16,951 nucleotides of DNA, taken from the NCBI GenBank assembly GCA_031264895.1, contig JAISDI010000284.1, forward strand, positions 1-16,951, read 5' to 3'. Of the stretch, positions 1 through 7,010 are shown piece by piece (the stretch's first letter is position 1; each line of letters starts with the position of its first letter). The position numbers were made by a program, and so were the translations under genes. The stretch is from Endomicrobium sp. (GTDB lineage: Bacteria > Elusimicrobiota > Endomicrobiia > Endomicrobiales > Endomicrobiaceae). The notes under the pieces are model-generated. The model was not told the origin of the DNA. It was given only the letters and a program-made list of their open reading frames with translations, and ran no database searches.

Positions 1-1843
1 ACGCAACGCCTTTTTTCTGAATTTTTTTCAGAAGAACGTCAAGCTCGCTCAGCGAAGCGGCTATATGCCTTAACTTTTTCTCGTCTATAACTTTTATTTC
101 CTGTCCGTCGCTCATAAGCGCCATCTCTATGCCGTCAAGCGCCTGCGCAAACAAAAATTTGTCCAGCTCTTCTTCCGATTCAAGATACATTTCTTTTTTG
201 TTCTTTTTAACTTTATACAGCGGCGGCTGGGCAATGTATACGTAACCTTTTTCTATAAGCTGCGGCATATGACGGTAAAAGAAAGTTAAAAGCAGCGTTC
301 TGATATGCGCGCCGTCAACGTCGGCATCGGTCATGATAATAATTTTATGGTAACGCGCTTTGTCTATGTTAAAATCCTGATCGTCTCTGCCTATGCCCGC
401 GCCGATAGCCGTTATAAGCGTTTTAATTTCGTTGTTTGCAAGCATTTTCGTAAGCCTTGCTCTTTCAACGTTCAATATTTTTCCTCTTAAAGGCAATATC
501 GCCTGAAAAGTTCTGTCTCTGCCCTGTTTTGCCGACCCTCCGGCTGAATCTCCCTCGACAATAAACAGTTCCGTTTTTTTAGGATCTCTTTCGGAACAAT
601 CCGCAAGTTTTCCGGGAAGAGCCGCTGAATCTAAAGCGCCTTTTCTTCTCGTCATTTCTCTTGCTTTTCTTGCGGCTTCGCGCGCCTCGGCGGCATTGAT
701 GGCTTTTTCAAGAATCTGTTTTGCTATGCCCGGGTTTTCTTCAAGAAAAATCGTCAGCGCTTCTCCGACGACCGACTGCGTTATGCCTTCGACTTCTCCG
801 TTGCCGAGTTTTGTTTTCGTCTGGCCTTCAAACTGGGGATTGGGTACTTTTACCGATATTACGGCAATCAATCCTTCGCGTATGTCTTCTCCGGAAAGTT
901 TTAAATCTTTGGTTTTTGAGATTTCATTTTTTTTGATATATTCGTTTACTACTCTTGTAAGAGCCGAACGAAAACCCGATAAATGCGTGCCGCCTTCGAT
1001 AGTATTGATATTGTTTACGAAAGAAAAAATCTGCTCGTTATAGGAATCGTTATACTGCATTGCGACTTCAACGGAAACGCTGTCTTTTTCTTTTGAAAAA
1101 TATATCGGGTCTTTGTTTATGACGTTTTTATTGGCGTTTAAATACTGCACAAAAGTTTTTATTCCGCCGTCATAATCGAAAATATGTTCTTTATCGTCTC
1201 TTTCGTCGGCAATTCTTATGTGCGTGCCGGCGTTTAAAAAAGCCAGTTCTCTTAAACGGTTTGTCAAAGTGTCGAAAGAATATACCGTTGCGGAAAATAT
1301 TTCAGGGTCGGGATGAAAAGTAACTTTTGTGCCTCTTTCGTCGGTTTTTCCGGTTTCCTGTACCGGCCCGAGCGGTTTTCCTTTTGAATAACTTTGTTTG
1401 TGAGATTTTCCGTCGCGGTAAACTTCGACTTCAAGCAGATCGCTTAAAGCGTTAACGCAGGAAACGCCCACTCCGTGCAGTCCGCCGGAAACTTTGTACG
1501 AATTTTTGTCAAACTTTCCGCCGGCATGAAGTTTTGTCATAACTATTTCCAAAGCCGACGCGCCTTTATATTTTGGGTCAGGGTGCGATTCAACCGGAAT
1601 TCCGCGCCCGTCGTCCAGAACGGTTACGGAATTGTCCGGATGTATGACTACGTCTATATTTTTACAAACTCCTGCAAGAACTTCGTCTATCGAATTGTCT
1701 ACCACTTCGTAAACCAAATGATGCAGTCCCTGAACGCCCGTAGAACCGATATACATTGCAGGACGTTTGCGGACAGCTTCCAACCCTTCAAGAATCGTAA
1801 TGTTGGACGCATCATAAGAGTCTTTTTTTAATTCCTCTGACAT
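1..1843 (-). CDS. gyrB: DNA gyrase subunit B, C-terminus cut off by window edge
   Basis: ATP-dependent type II topoisomerase subunit that supercoils DNA together with GyrA. About 614 residues are visible on the minus strand from ATG at 1843, preceded by AAGGAG with 5 nt spacing. Seen in order: the GHKL ATPase motifs (EVVDNSIDE, DDGRGIP, GGLHGVGVS), the transducer region, and the Toprim motifs EGDSAGG and MTDADVDGAH. After the QPPLYKV strand the sequence continues with an ALDG segment instead of going straight to the usual GLGEMN motif. This suggests the long GyrB form with an insert, as in E. coli, rather than the roughly 640-residue form. The remaining C-terminal part lies beyond base 1. It follows the restriction gene by 73 nt. 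A short palindrome (GAGAC-TAA-GTCTC, 1856-1868) sits just before the ribosome binding site. Confidence 0.97.
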   Translation of the reverse strand, partial: MSEELKKDSYDASNITILEGLEAVRKRPAMYIGSTGVQGLHHLVYEVVDNSIDEVLAGVCKNIDVVIHPDNSVTVLDDGRGIPVESHPDPKYKGASALEIVMTKLHAGGKFDKNSYKVSGGLHGVGVSCVNALSDLLEVEVYRDGKSHKQSYSKGKPLGPVQETGKTDERGTKVTFHPDPEIFSATVYSFDTLTNRLRELAFLNAGTHIRIADERDDKEHIFDYDGGIKTFVQYLNANKNVINKDPIYFSKEKDSVSVEVAMQYNDSYNEQIFSFVNNINTIEGGTHLSGFRSALTRVVNEYIKKNEISKTKDLKLSGEDIREGLIAVISVKVPNPQFEGQTKTKLGNGEVEGITQSVVGEALTIFLEENPGIAKQILEKAINAAEAREAARKAREMTRRKGALDSAALPGKLADCSERDPKKTELFIVEGDSAGGSAKQGRDRTFQAILPLRGKILNVERARLTKMLANNEIKTLITAIGAGIGRDDQDFNIDKARYHKIIIMTDADVDGAHIRTLLLTFFYRHMPQLIEKGYVYIAQPPLYKVKKNKKEMYLESEEELDKFLFAQALDGIEMALMSDGQEIKVIDEKKLRHIAASLSELDVLLKKIQKKGVA

Positions 1844-1916
1844 TTTAACTCCTTAGAGACTAAGTCTCCTCTTTTTTATTTATTAAATTCTTTGCAATCC
1901 GCAAGAAATATTAAAA

Positions 1917-2840
1917 TTAAAAATATCCTTTTGACAAGACGTCTTGTTCTACTAATTTTTCGCCGGTAGTTTGTATAATAATATGATTAACCAGTCTTTC
2001 AAAAATATCTGCCGCATAAGGATTTTTTTCTAAATATTCTTGGTAATTGCTTCTCTCTAGTTTTCTGCCGTCAACCGTATCAAATTTGGCTCTAACATTA
2101 GAAGATATTCTTTTTGCTTTTCTCAGTATTAAAATTTCATCAATATCAGTAGTGGATGTATTGATTGGCGTCATGTCTAAAAAATCACACAACAGGAAGT
2201 ATTTAGCTCCCGTTACTGCCAGTTTCACGTCATGCGCTGTCGCTGAAGCTTCTTGAAACATTGTTTTATCTAAGTTAGTTTTAATTTCTGCCAGAATATA
2301 ACCTAGATTTGTGCAAAGAGTTTTTGTTTCAGATTCATTAAAGTTTTTCATATAGGATGACTTAATATAGAGTTCCCTGCTAACTGAAAAATCATGATTT
2401 TTTGTTTTTATAAGCATTCCTCCGCCTATGCCGGGCGTATTTAAACTTGATTCAAAGTAAATAGAAGAATAAATGGAAGTTTGAGAGTTAATGTTACCGC
2501 TAAACCTGCTATCCTTTGTTTTTAGGCACTTCTCAACTAATATCGGCAAGAATTCTTCCAGCACTGTATTATCTAGCTTTAATTGCCCTTTCTGTCTGTA
2601 TAGAAAATCATTTGGACTGTCAAAAATTAATTCTAAGTCAATGTAATTTTTATATTGGTTCAATAATTTGACCATTTTATGTATTATTATCGAAATATCC
2701 GCATCTTCTACTGCGAATAAATCATTAACCCATTTTTCGTATATTTTAATGGCTTTATCAAGTCTTTCTATGTCAGACTTGGGTAACTTATCGCTATTTC
2801 TTGTTGCAATAAGTTTTTCTCCATGTACCCCTTTTTTCAT
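1917..2840 (-). CDS. Putative type II restriction endonuclease (Bpu10I-like)
   Basis: A 307-residue protein whose start codon overlaps the stop of the upstream methyltransferase by 4 nt (ATGA), with GGAG upstream, so the two are translationally coupled. Residues 180-198 contain an E-I-K motif (E185, K187) followed by TNLDKTMFQEA, which resembles the PD-(D/E)XK catalytic region of Bpu10I-type restriction enzymes. This family link is from memory. The N-terminal 130 residues show no motif I recognise. The reading is A+T-rich with many Ile, Lys and Asn codons, unlike neighbouring gyrB and dnaN, which fits horizontal acquisition. Expected role: cleave unmodified invading DNA at the site protected by the partner methylase. 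The recognition sequence cannot be read from the protein. Confidence 0.62.
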   Translation of the reverse strand: MKKGVHGEKLIATRNSDKLPKSDIERLDKAIKIYEKWVNDLFAVEDADISIIIHKMVKLLNQYKNYIDLELIFDSPNDFLYRQKGQLKLDNTVLEEFLPILVEKCLKTKDSRFSGNINSQTSIYSSIYFESSLNTPGIGGGMLIKTKNHDFSVSRELYIKSSYMKNFNESETKTLCTNLGYILAEIKTNLDKTMFQEASATAHDVKLAVTGAKYFLLCDFLDMTPINTSTTDIDEILILRKAKRISSNVRAKFDTVDGRKLERSNYQEYLEKNPYAADIFERLVNHIIIQTTGEKLVEQDVLSKGYF

Positions 2841-4093
2841 ATTATCTCCGATTTCATTATTTTTTCAGCGTTATTAATAGCAGATAATATAAGTTCATAA
2901 CTTTTATAACCCGAAGAAATCTCGTCTAACTTTCCTTTTAGATAACTTTTTGCTATTTGCCGCGCCTGATCGATAACATCTTGCTCAGACGGCATATTGT
3001 GGAACTTATTATTTCTAAGATGCAGTATATCCTCATAAATTAACTGTCCGAATTTGTTTTTAAACATTCTTTCTTGTTTTAAAGAAAGCGGTAATTTGAA
3101 TATAGAAGTTGCGATATTGTATACCAACTCACTATTACAAATTTCTATACCCAAAACTTTAGATTCCCGCCCTACAATAAATATAAAACTAGAATCATCT
3201 TTTGAAACTCTTATTAATTCCTTAAAAGTTAATGCAATGTCTATACAATATTGTATGACCGTAAATAATCTATTTCCCCTATGTTTACGATTAGAACCAA
3301 ACTCTTGTTTAGCTATATCCAGAACATTGAACCCAAGCGCTTCTACGGAAGCCCTATACTGCTGGTGATAATTAAACACATTTATATAGGGGGGAGAAGT
3401 AATAACAACATCAACCGTATCGTTTGGTATGCCGGCATACCTGGCATCACAGTTAATAGCAGTTATTGGTTTTACGCAATATGGTAAATTTATTATATTT
3501 GTTTTTAAATTTTCCCATTTCACAAACAGTTTATCAAGAGTAGGGTTTGTGTATAAATCTAATATGACCATTAATAGAGAAAGAGTGTTTTTAACATATT
3601 GACTGCGGCTCAGGGTTATACTATTTTTTATCGCAGACGTCATTTGTTTAGAATTATTTATTTCAAAGAGGCTGTTCTCAATTTCTTCCGAGAGAGACTG
3701 TCTTTCGTATAAATTAAGATTGCATAGTTCATAAAATTTTGACATATAAAATGCGGAAACGTTTATCTCTGTACCGATAGCCTCGACCCCGACCCTGGCG
3801 CATTCATATAAAATAGTGCCTGAACCTAAAAATGGGTCGTAGACTACATCGCTGTTTTTCACATATTTTGACAAAAGAGCTTCAATAAATTGGGGCGAGA
3901 ACTGCCCTCTCCAAGCAAAAATGTTTGAACGTTTTTTATTTTCAATGTTCAATAATGATTGAGCTAAATCAGATTTATTAACGGAAATGTTATGATAAAA
4001 AGCGTTCTCTGTCAGCCTAAAGTCAATAGAACTGTACAGAGCTTTTTTTAAATCTGTTTTTTGCCTGTCATTTAATGATACCGCCGATTTCAT
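2837..4093 (-). CDS. Site-specific DNA methyltransferase, N4-cytosine/N6-adenine type
   Basis: A 418-residue protein when started at ATG 4093, which has TGGAG four nt upstream. Motif I (DPFLGSGT, residues 86-93) binds S-adenosylmethionine. Motif IV (TSPPY, 232-236) is the catalytic loop, and SPPY favours an N4-cytosine or N6-adenine amino-methylase. Motif I precedes motif IV with about 140 residues between them, unlike the common beta order. The segment before motif I (WRGQFSPQFIEALL, 61-74) is typical of such enzymes. It presumably protects host DNA from the adjacent endonuclease. A longer reading frame back to 4354 is open, but its first 87 residues translate an interspersed repeat and are not protein-like. 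The gene is A+T-rich and sits between replication genes, which suggests insertion. Confidence 0.85.
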   Translation of the reverse strand: MKSAVSLNDRQKTDLKKALYSSIDFRLTENAFYHNISVNKSDLAQSLLNIENKKRSNIFAWRGQFSPQFIEALLSKYVKNSDVVYDPFLGSGTILYECARVGVEAIGTEINVSAFYMSKFYELCNLNLYERQSLSEEIENSLFEINNSKQMTSAIKNSITLSRSQYVKNTLSLLMVILDLYTNPTLDKLFVKWENLKTNIINLPYCVKPITAINCDARYAGIPNDTVDVVITSPPYINVFNYHQQYRASVEALGFNVLDIAKQEFGSNRKHRGNRLFTVIQYCIDIALTFKELIRVSKDDSSFIFIVGRESKVLGIEICNSELVYNIATSIFKLPLSLKQERMFKNKFGQLIYEDILHLRNNKFHNMPSEQDVIDQARQIAKSYLKGKLDEISSGYKSYELILSAINNAEKIMKSEII

Positions 4094-4112
4094 AAAACTC
4101 CATCTTATCGTG

Positions 4113-4140
4113 TTTATATTAAAACTTTTACAAACTGCAA
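4113..4140 (-). promoter_or_regulatory. Candidate promoter of the restriction-modification operon
   Basis: On the minus strand TTGCAG (4140-4135) and TATAAA (4118-4113) are separated by 16 nt. They end 19 nt before the methyltransferase ATG. No terminator separates this promoter from either R-M gene. Inferred from consensus only. Confidence 0.5.
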
Positions 4141-4182
4141 CAAGAATACAACGACTATCCCGCCGCAACGGCGCGGCACCCC

Positions 4183-4199
4183 GACAGTCAATGACTGTC
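4183..4199. promoter_or_regulatory. Palindrome GACAGTCA-A-TGACTGTC upstream of the R-M operon
   Basis: Perfect 8-bp inverted repeat around one central base, about 45 bp upstream of the candidate R-M promoter. It could be an operator, but no controller (C) protein gene is visible nearby. It also lies inside repeat-rich sequence, so it may just be part of a repeat. Confidence 0.25.
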
Positions 4200-4460
4200 A
4201 TAAATTTTACGACGACGACAAAATGGATTCCCGATAAAAACTTTCGGAAATGACAAACTAATGAAATCATTTTTGTCGTCATGCCCGCAGTTTTCTGCAA
4301 TGTTGTAATTCTTTTGAAGCCTGCCCCGTGATGTCTTAACACGTGGGCATCCATGCTAAATACACATCAGTGGGTTGATTTTACGACCACGACAAAAAAT
4401 AAAGGAACGCTGCTTTTCTAATTTGCCGCCTGCTAAGGCTTTGCAGCCCGCTAGGGCTTT
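4200..4460. repeat. Mosaic of short interspersed palindromic repeats
   Basis: This gene-free stretch between the R-M operon and the dciA-like gene is built from repeat pieces. The piece at 4278-4327, reverse-complemented, matches 16893-16942 at 45 of 50 positions. The piece around 4340-4380 matches 16776-16815 (shared core ATCAACCCACTGAT). Other parts are a hairpin with arms ATTCCCGA and TCGGAAAT near 4228-4256, an ACGACCACGACAAA motif that recurs near 10699, and two near-tandem copies of GCYYGCTARGGCTTTG at 4425-4461. The last motif recurs inverted upstream of mnmE. No protein-coding signal is seen. Confidence 0.75.
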
Positions 4461-4478
4461 GCCATCTTCTGCAAAGAC

Positions 4479-4751
4479 CTACTTTATTTTTACGTTAATG
4501 TTTTTTAGTTTCTTGCTGCTTAGATATTGGTTTAGTTTTTTAAGTATTTCTTTTTTGCGGATCATTATTTCGTTTACCGCGGCGCTTGAATCAGTTTCGG
4601 CATAGATTACCCCGTTTTTGTAGCCGCTTATTTCTACGCCTGAAATGCCGAGTTCTTTTTCCCAGACTTTTATAACCGCAAAAAAATCTTCGTCTAAACC
4701 CAGCTCTTTTTTTACCGCTTCCATTATCTCGGAAACTTCGGTAAAAGGCAC
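4479..4751 (-). CDS. dciA: DciA-like protein (DUF721), likely replicative helicase loader
   Basis: A 90-residue protein beginning at GTG 4751, three nt after the dnaN stop. An in-frame ATG at 4724 is an alternative start. The sequence has the compact layout of the DUF721/DciA family: an amphipathic N-terminal helix (VSEIMEAVKKELGL), a WEKELG segment, a strand with GVIYAETDSSAAVNEI, then the helix KKEILKKLNQYL and a short basic tail. DciA proteins recruit or load the DnaB helicase in bacteria that lack DnaC/DnaI. In many genomes dciA lies between recF and gyrB. Here recF is absent and dciA follows dnaN directly, which supports the family call. The identification rests on pattern and context, since the family is weakly conserved. 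Confidence 0.72.
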   Translation of the reverse strand: MPFTEVSEIMEAVKKELGLDEDFFAVIKVWEKELGISGVEISGYKNGVIYAETDSSAAVNEIMIRKKEILKKLNQYLSSKKLKNINVKIK

Positions 4752-4754
4752 TGC

Positions 4755-5873
4755 TTACACTCTCATGGGCATTACTACGCAGATATAATTTTTGTCTTGT
4801 TCAGGAGCGAGCGTGGCGGGATTTAATGCGTTTGTAAATTCGAAATTCGTAAAATCTCCGTCAATATTTTGCAAAACTTCTTTTATAAAGTTAGGATTAA
4901 AATTTATTTCGGTCGGTTCGCCTTTATAATCGATTTCAACTTCAACTTCTCCGGAACCTAAACCTGCCGTCGAAGCTGAAATTCTTAACATGTTCGGGCT
5001 TAAATAAAATTTTACCGCCGAAGATCTGTCAGAAAGTTTGTCTCCGCTAAGTAAAGCCATCTGTTTTACCGCAGTGAGCGTGTCTTTAACGCTGAGTTTT
5101 ACTTTTGATTCGCTTTTTTTCGGTATTACCTGCTCATAATTCGGGAAAATGCCCTCAATTAAAGTCGAAAGAAAAGTAATATCGCCTATTTCCGCGGCGC
5201 ATTGGTTTTCTGCAATTCCTATTTTTATATCTTCAATTTTACTGTCCGAAGCTGATATGAGCCTTAACATGTCGTTTACGGCTTTTGTCGGAATTATGGC
5301 TTTACCTTTTATTTTTGTTCCCAATCCTTCGGTCACGTATGCAAGTCTCCTGCCGTCCGTCGCAACCATTTTTAAAGAATCTTCTTCGGCTATAAAATAA
5401 ACTCCGTTTAAAACGTATCTTTGCGAATCTTTTGATACGGCAAAAACGGTCTTTTTAAGCATAGAAGCAAAAATGTCTTTTTTGATAATAAAATTATTTT
5501 CTTTAGGAAATTCCGGAATTACAGGATATTCGGATTTTGAAATTCCCATAAGAGTAAATCTTGATTTTCCGGATTTTATGTTTATTTGGTTTGTGTCGTC
5601 GGCTTGTATTTCTATATCTGCATCCGATGAAAGTTCTTTAATTATGTCGGCAAATCTTTTTGCGGGTATTGTTATGCCGCCTTCCTGCGCTATTTCGCCT
5701 TTGATATGACATTTTACGGCTATTTCGAGATCGGTAGATGAAAGTTTTATTTTATCCACTTCTGTTTCAAACATAAAATTTGATAATACCGGTAAAGTAC
5801 TTTTTGACGATACCACAGGCAAAATGGTTTGAACTCCTTTCATAAGTTCGTCTTTTCCACAAATTACTTTCAT
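4755..5873 (-). CDS. dnaN: DNA polymerase III beta sliding clamp
   Basis: A 372-residue protein, normal for the family, with ATG at 5873 preceded by a perfect AGGAGG. The clamp is a ring-shaped processivity factor that tethers DNA polymerases and other partners. Seen: the N-terminal LPVLSNFMF segment, the VATDGRRLAY motif at the start of the central domain region, and the characteristic C-terminal VMPMRV, part of the hydrophobic groove that binds partner peptides. It is followed at once by the dciA-like gene, so the two are probably co-transcribed. Upstream is an AT-rich 237-bp gap with DnaA-box-like sites. Confidence 0.98.
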   Translation of the reverse strand: MKVICGKDELMKGVQTILPVVSSKSTLPVLSNFMFETEVDKIKLSSTDLEIAVKCHIKGEIAQEGGITIPAKRFADIIKELSSDADIEIQADDTNQINIKSGKSRFTLMGISKSEYPVIPEFPKENNFIIKKDIFASMLKKTVFAVSKDSQRYVLNGVYFIAEEDSLKMVATDGRRLAYVTEGLGTKIKGKAIIPTKAVNDMLRLISASDSKIEDIKIGIAENQCAAEIGDITFLSTLIEGIFPNYEQVIPKKSESKVKLSVKDTLTAVKQMALLSGDKLSDRSSAVKFYLSPNMLRISASTAGLGSGEVEVEIDYKGEPTEINFNPNFIKEVLQNIDGDFTNFEFTNALNPATLAPEQDKNYICVVMPMRV

Positions 5874-5925
5874 CTAATCCTCCTTATTTTATAAGCAAAA
5901 GACAGTTATTGTAGTAGTGCGCAGT

Positions 5926-5954
5926 ATAATGTTGATAATATTTTTTTATGACAA
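5926..5954 (-). promoter_or_regulatory. Candidate dnaN promoter
   Basis: On the minus strand TTGTCA (5954-5949) and CATTAT (5931-5926) are 17 nt apart, about 53 nt upstream of the dnaN ATG. The -10 element abuts a DnaA-box-like site (5930-5938), so DnaA could influence this promoter. Consensus-based inference. Confidence 0.4.
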
Positions 5955-6102
5955 AAAATTCATGGTTATCAATATAAATTTTTAAAAAGTTCAGTCATGA
6001 AATTATGTTGATAAATCAAAAAAGTTATTAACACAATTAACGGGGTTTTAAAAATATTCAATATTATACAATTTTTGTAAAAGTTATACACGATATTGAT
6101 AA
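5926..6102. other. oriC: Candidate replication origin: cluster of DnaA-box-like sites
   Basis: The 237-bp gap between dnaN and the MORN gene is very AT-rich. It holds six 9-mers close to the DnaA box TTATCCACA: TTATCAACA on the minus strand at 5930-5938 and 6006-6014; TTATCAATA at 5966-5974 (plus) and 6094-6102 (minus); TTATTAACA at 6025-6033; and TTATACACG at 6084-6092. Most differ from consensus at one or two positions, and two distinct 9-mers each occur twice. Runs of A and T between them could serve as a DNA unwinding element. Origins commonly lie beside dnaA or dnaN. The perfect boxes, however, are at dnaA (8323-8399), so the origin may be split or lie there. Confidence 0.5.
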
Positions 6103-6110
6103 TGCGCCGT

Positions 6111-6983
6111 TTATTTTAAATCCTGCGAAAATACGAAAAAATCGGGCTTATTCGTATAAACTTCAATACGCATATTTTTGTAACATTTATTTATCTGCGA
6201 TTTTCTTAATGCTTTTCTTTTGCCGGACTCTTGAACAAAATATGCTTTGGTTATAACGTTATTTTTGCATGTAAGTTCTATAAAAGAATCGCCGCCTTCT
6301 TCAAAAATTATGGCGTTTCCGTCAAGAACATTATTTTTAAAATTGACTTTAGATGCCGGCTTTCCGCTTCTAAAATAAGTTTTCAATTCGCCTTCAGCTT
6401 TTCCGTCTACATATTCTATTTCCGCAGAAATTTTGCCGTCTTTATAATATGAGGCTGCAATGCCGTGCGCCAATCCTTGTAAATAAGGAATTGTTTCGGT
6501 AAGATTTCCGTTTTTGTCATAAACCGTTTCTAAACCGTCAATTTTGTTGTCTTTATATTGCGCTTGGGAATTTAATTGTCCGTTAAAATAATATTTTTTT
6601 GCAGTTCCTTGCGCAATTCCTTGATTAAAATTAAATTCGTATTCGAGAAAACCGTCTTTATTGTAAATTTTTACCGTTCCGTTAGGGTTTCCTTTATAAC
6701 ACGGCATATTATAATAAATAGTTCCGTCCTGATAGTAACCGATCAACGCTCCGTGCGCTTTTCCGTTAATAAAATATCCCGACATTTCGCGCTGTCCGTC
6801 GGGATAAAAGCGTTCCGCATAACCGCTGTAAGCTTTTGCATTTTTTTTAGCCGTAATACATATTGCGCTGCTGAAAAAAACGTCTTTTGACAAAGGATGC
6901 TGTTCTGCCCGCAAAGATGCGGCTGGAATGATGATAAATAAAAACGGCAAAAACTTTAAAAAAGTTTTCTTCAAAATAGACAT
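6111..6983 (-). CDS. Secreted MORN-repeat (YwqK-like) protein
   Basis: A 290-residue protein starting at ATG 6983, 27 nt after the dnaA stop. Residues 1-26 form a signal peptide (KK, a hydrophobic stretch, then SLRAEQ with probable cleavage after ARA), so the product is exported. From about residue 50 to 240 it consists of repeated units of roughly 22-24 residues with the pattern YxxNGxxxGxxxxYYxDG, the MORN variant found in YwqK-type proteins. Such repeats form an extended beta sheet and often mediate membrane or protein contacts. The C-terminal 50 residues are basic and unlike the repeats. Its place between dnaA and dnaN is unusual for an exported protein. Nothing in the sequence shows a role in replication. 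Confidence 0.8.
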   Translation of the reverse strand: MSILKKTFLKFLPFLFIIIPAASLRAEQHPLSKDVFFSSAICITAKKNAKAYSGYAERFYPDGQREMSGYFINGKAHGALIGYYQDGTIYYNMPCYKGNPNGTVKIYNKDGFLEYEFNFNQGIAQGTAKKYYFNGQLNSQAQYKDNKIDGLETVYDKNGNLTETIPYLQGLAHGIAASYYKDGKISAEIEYVDGKAEGELKTYFRSGKPASKVNFKNNVLDGNAIIFEEGGDSFIELTCKNNVITKAYFVQESGKRKALRKSQINKCYKNMRIEVYTNKPDFFVFSQDLK

Positions 6984-7010
6984 TTGAGCATTTCTCGCCT
7001 AAAACAAAAT

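Noticed and set aside
696..1831. Plus-strand open frames across gyrB
   Set aside because: They are antisense shadows of gyrB codons, without family resemblance or ribosome binding sites.
4094..4354. N-terminal extension of the methyltransferase to 4354
   Set aside because: It translates the interspersed repeat, lacks a ribosome binding site and has no protein-like pattern. ATG 4093 has GGAG at good spacing.
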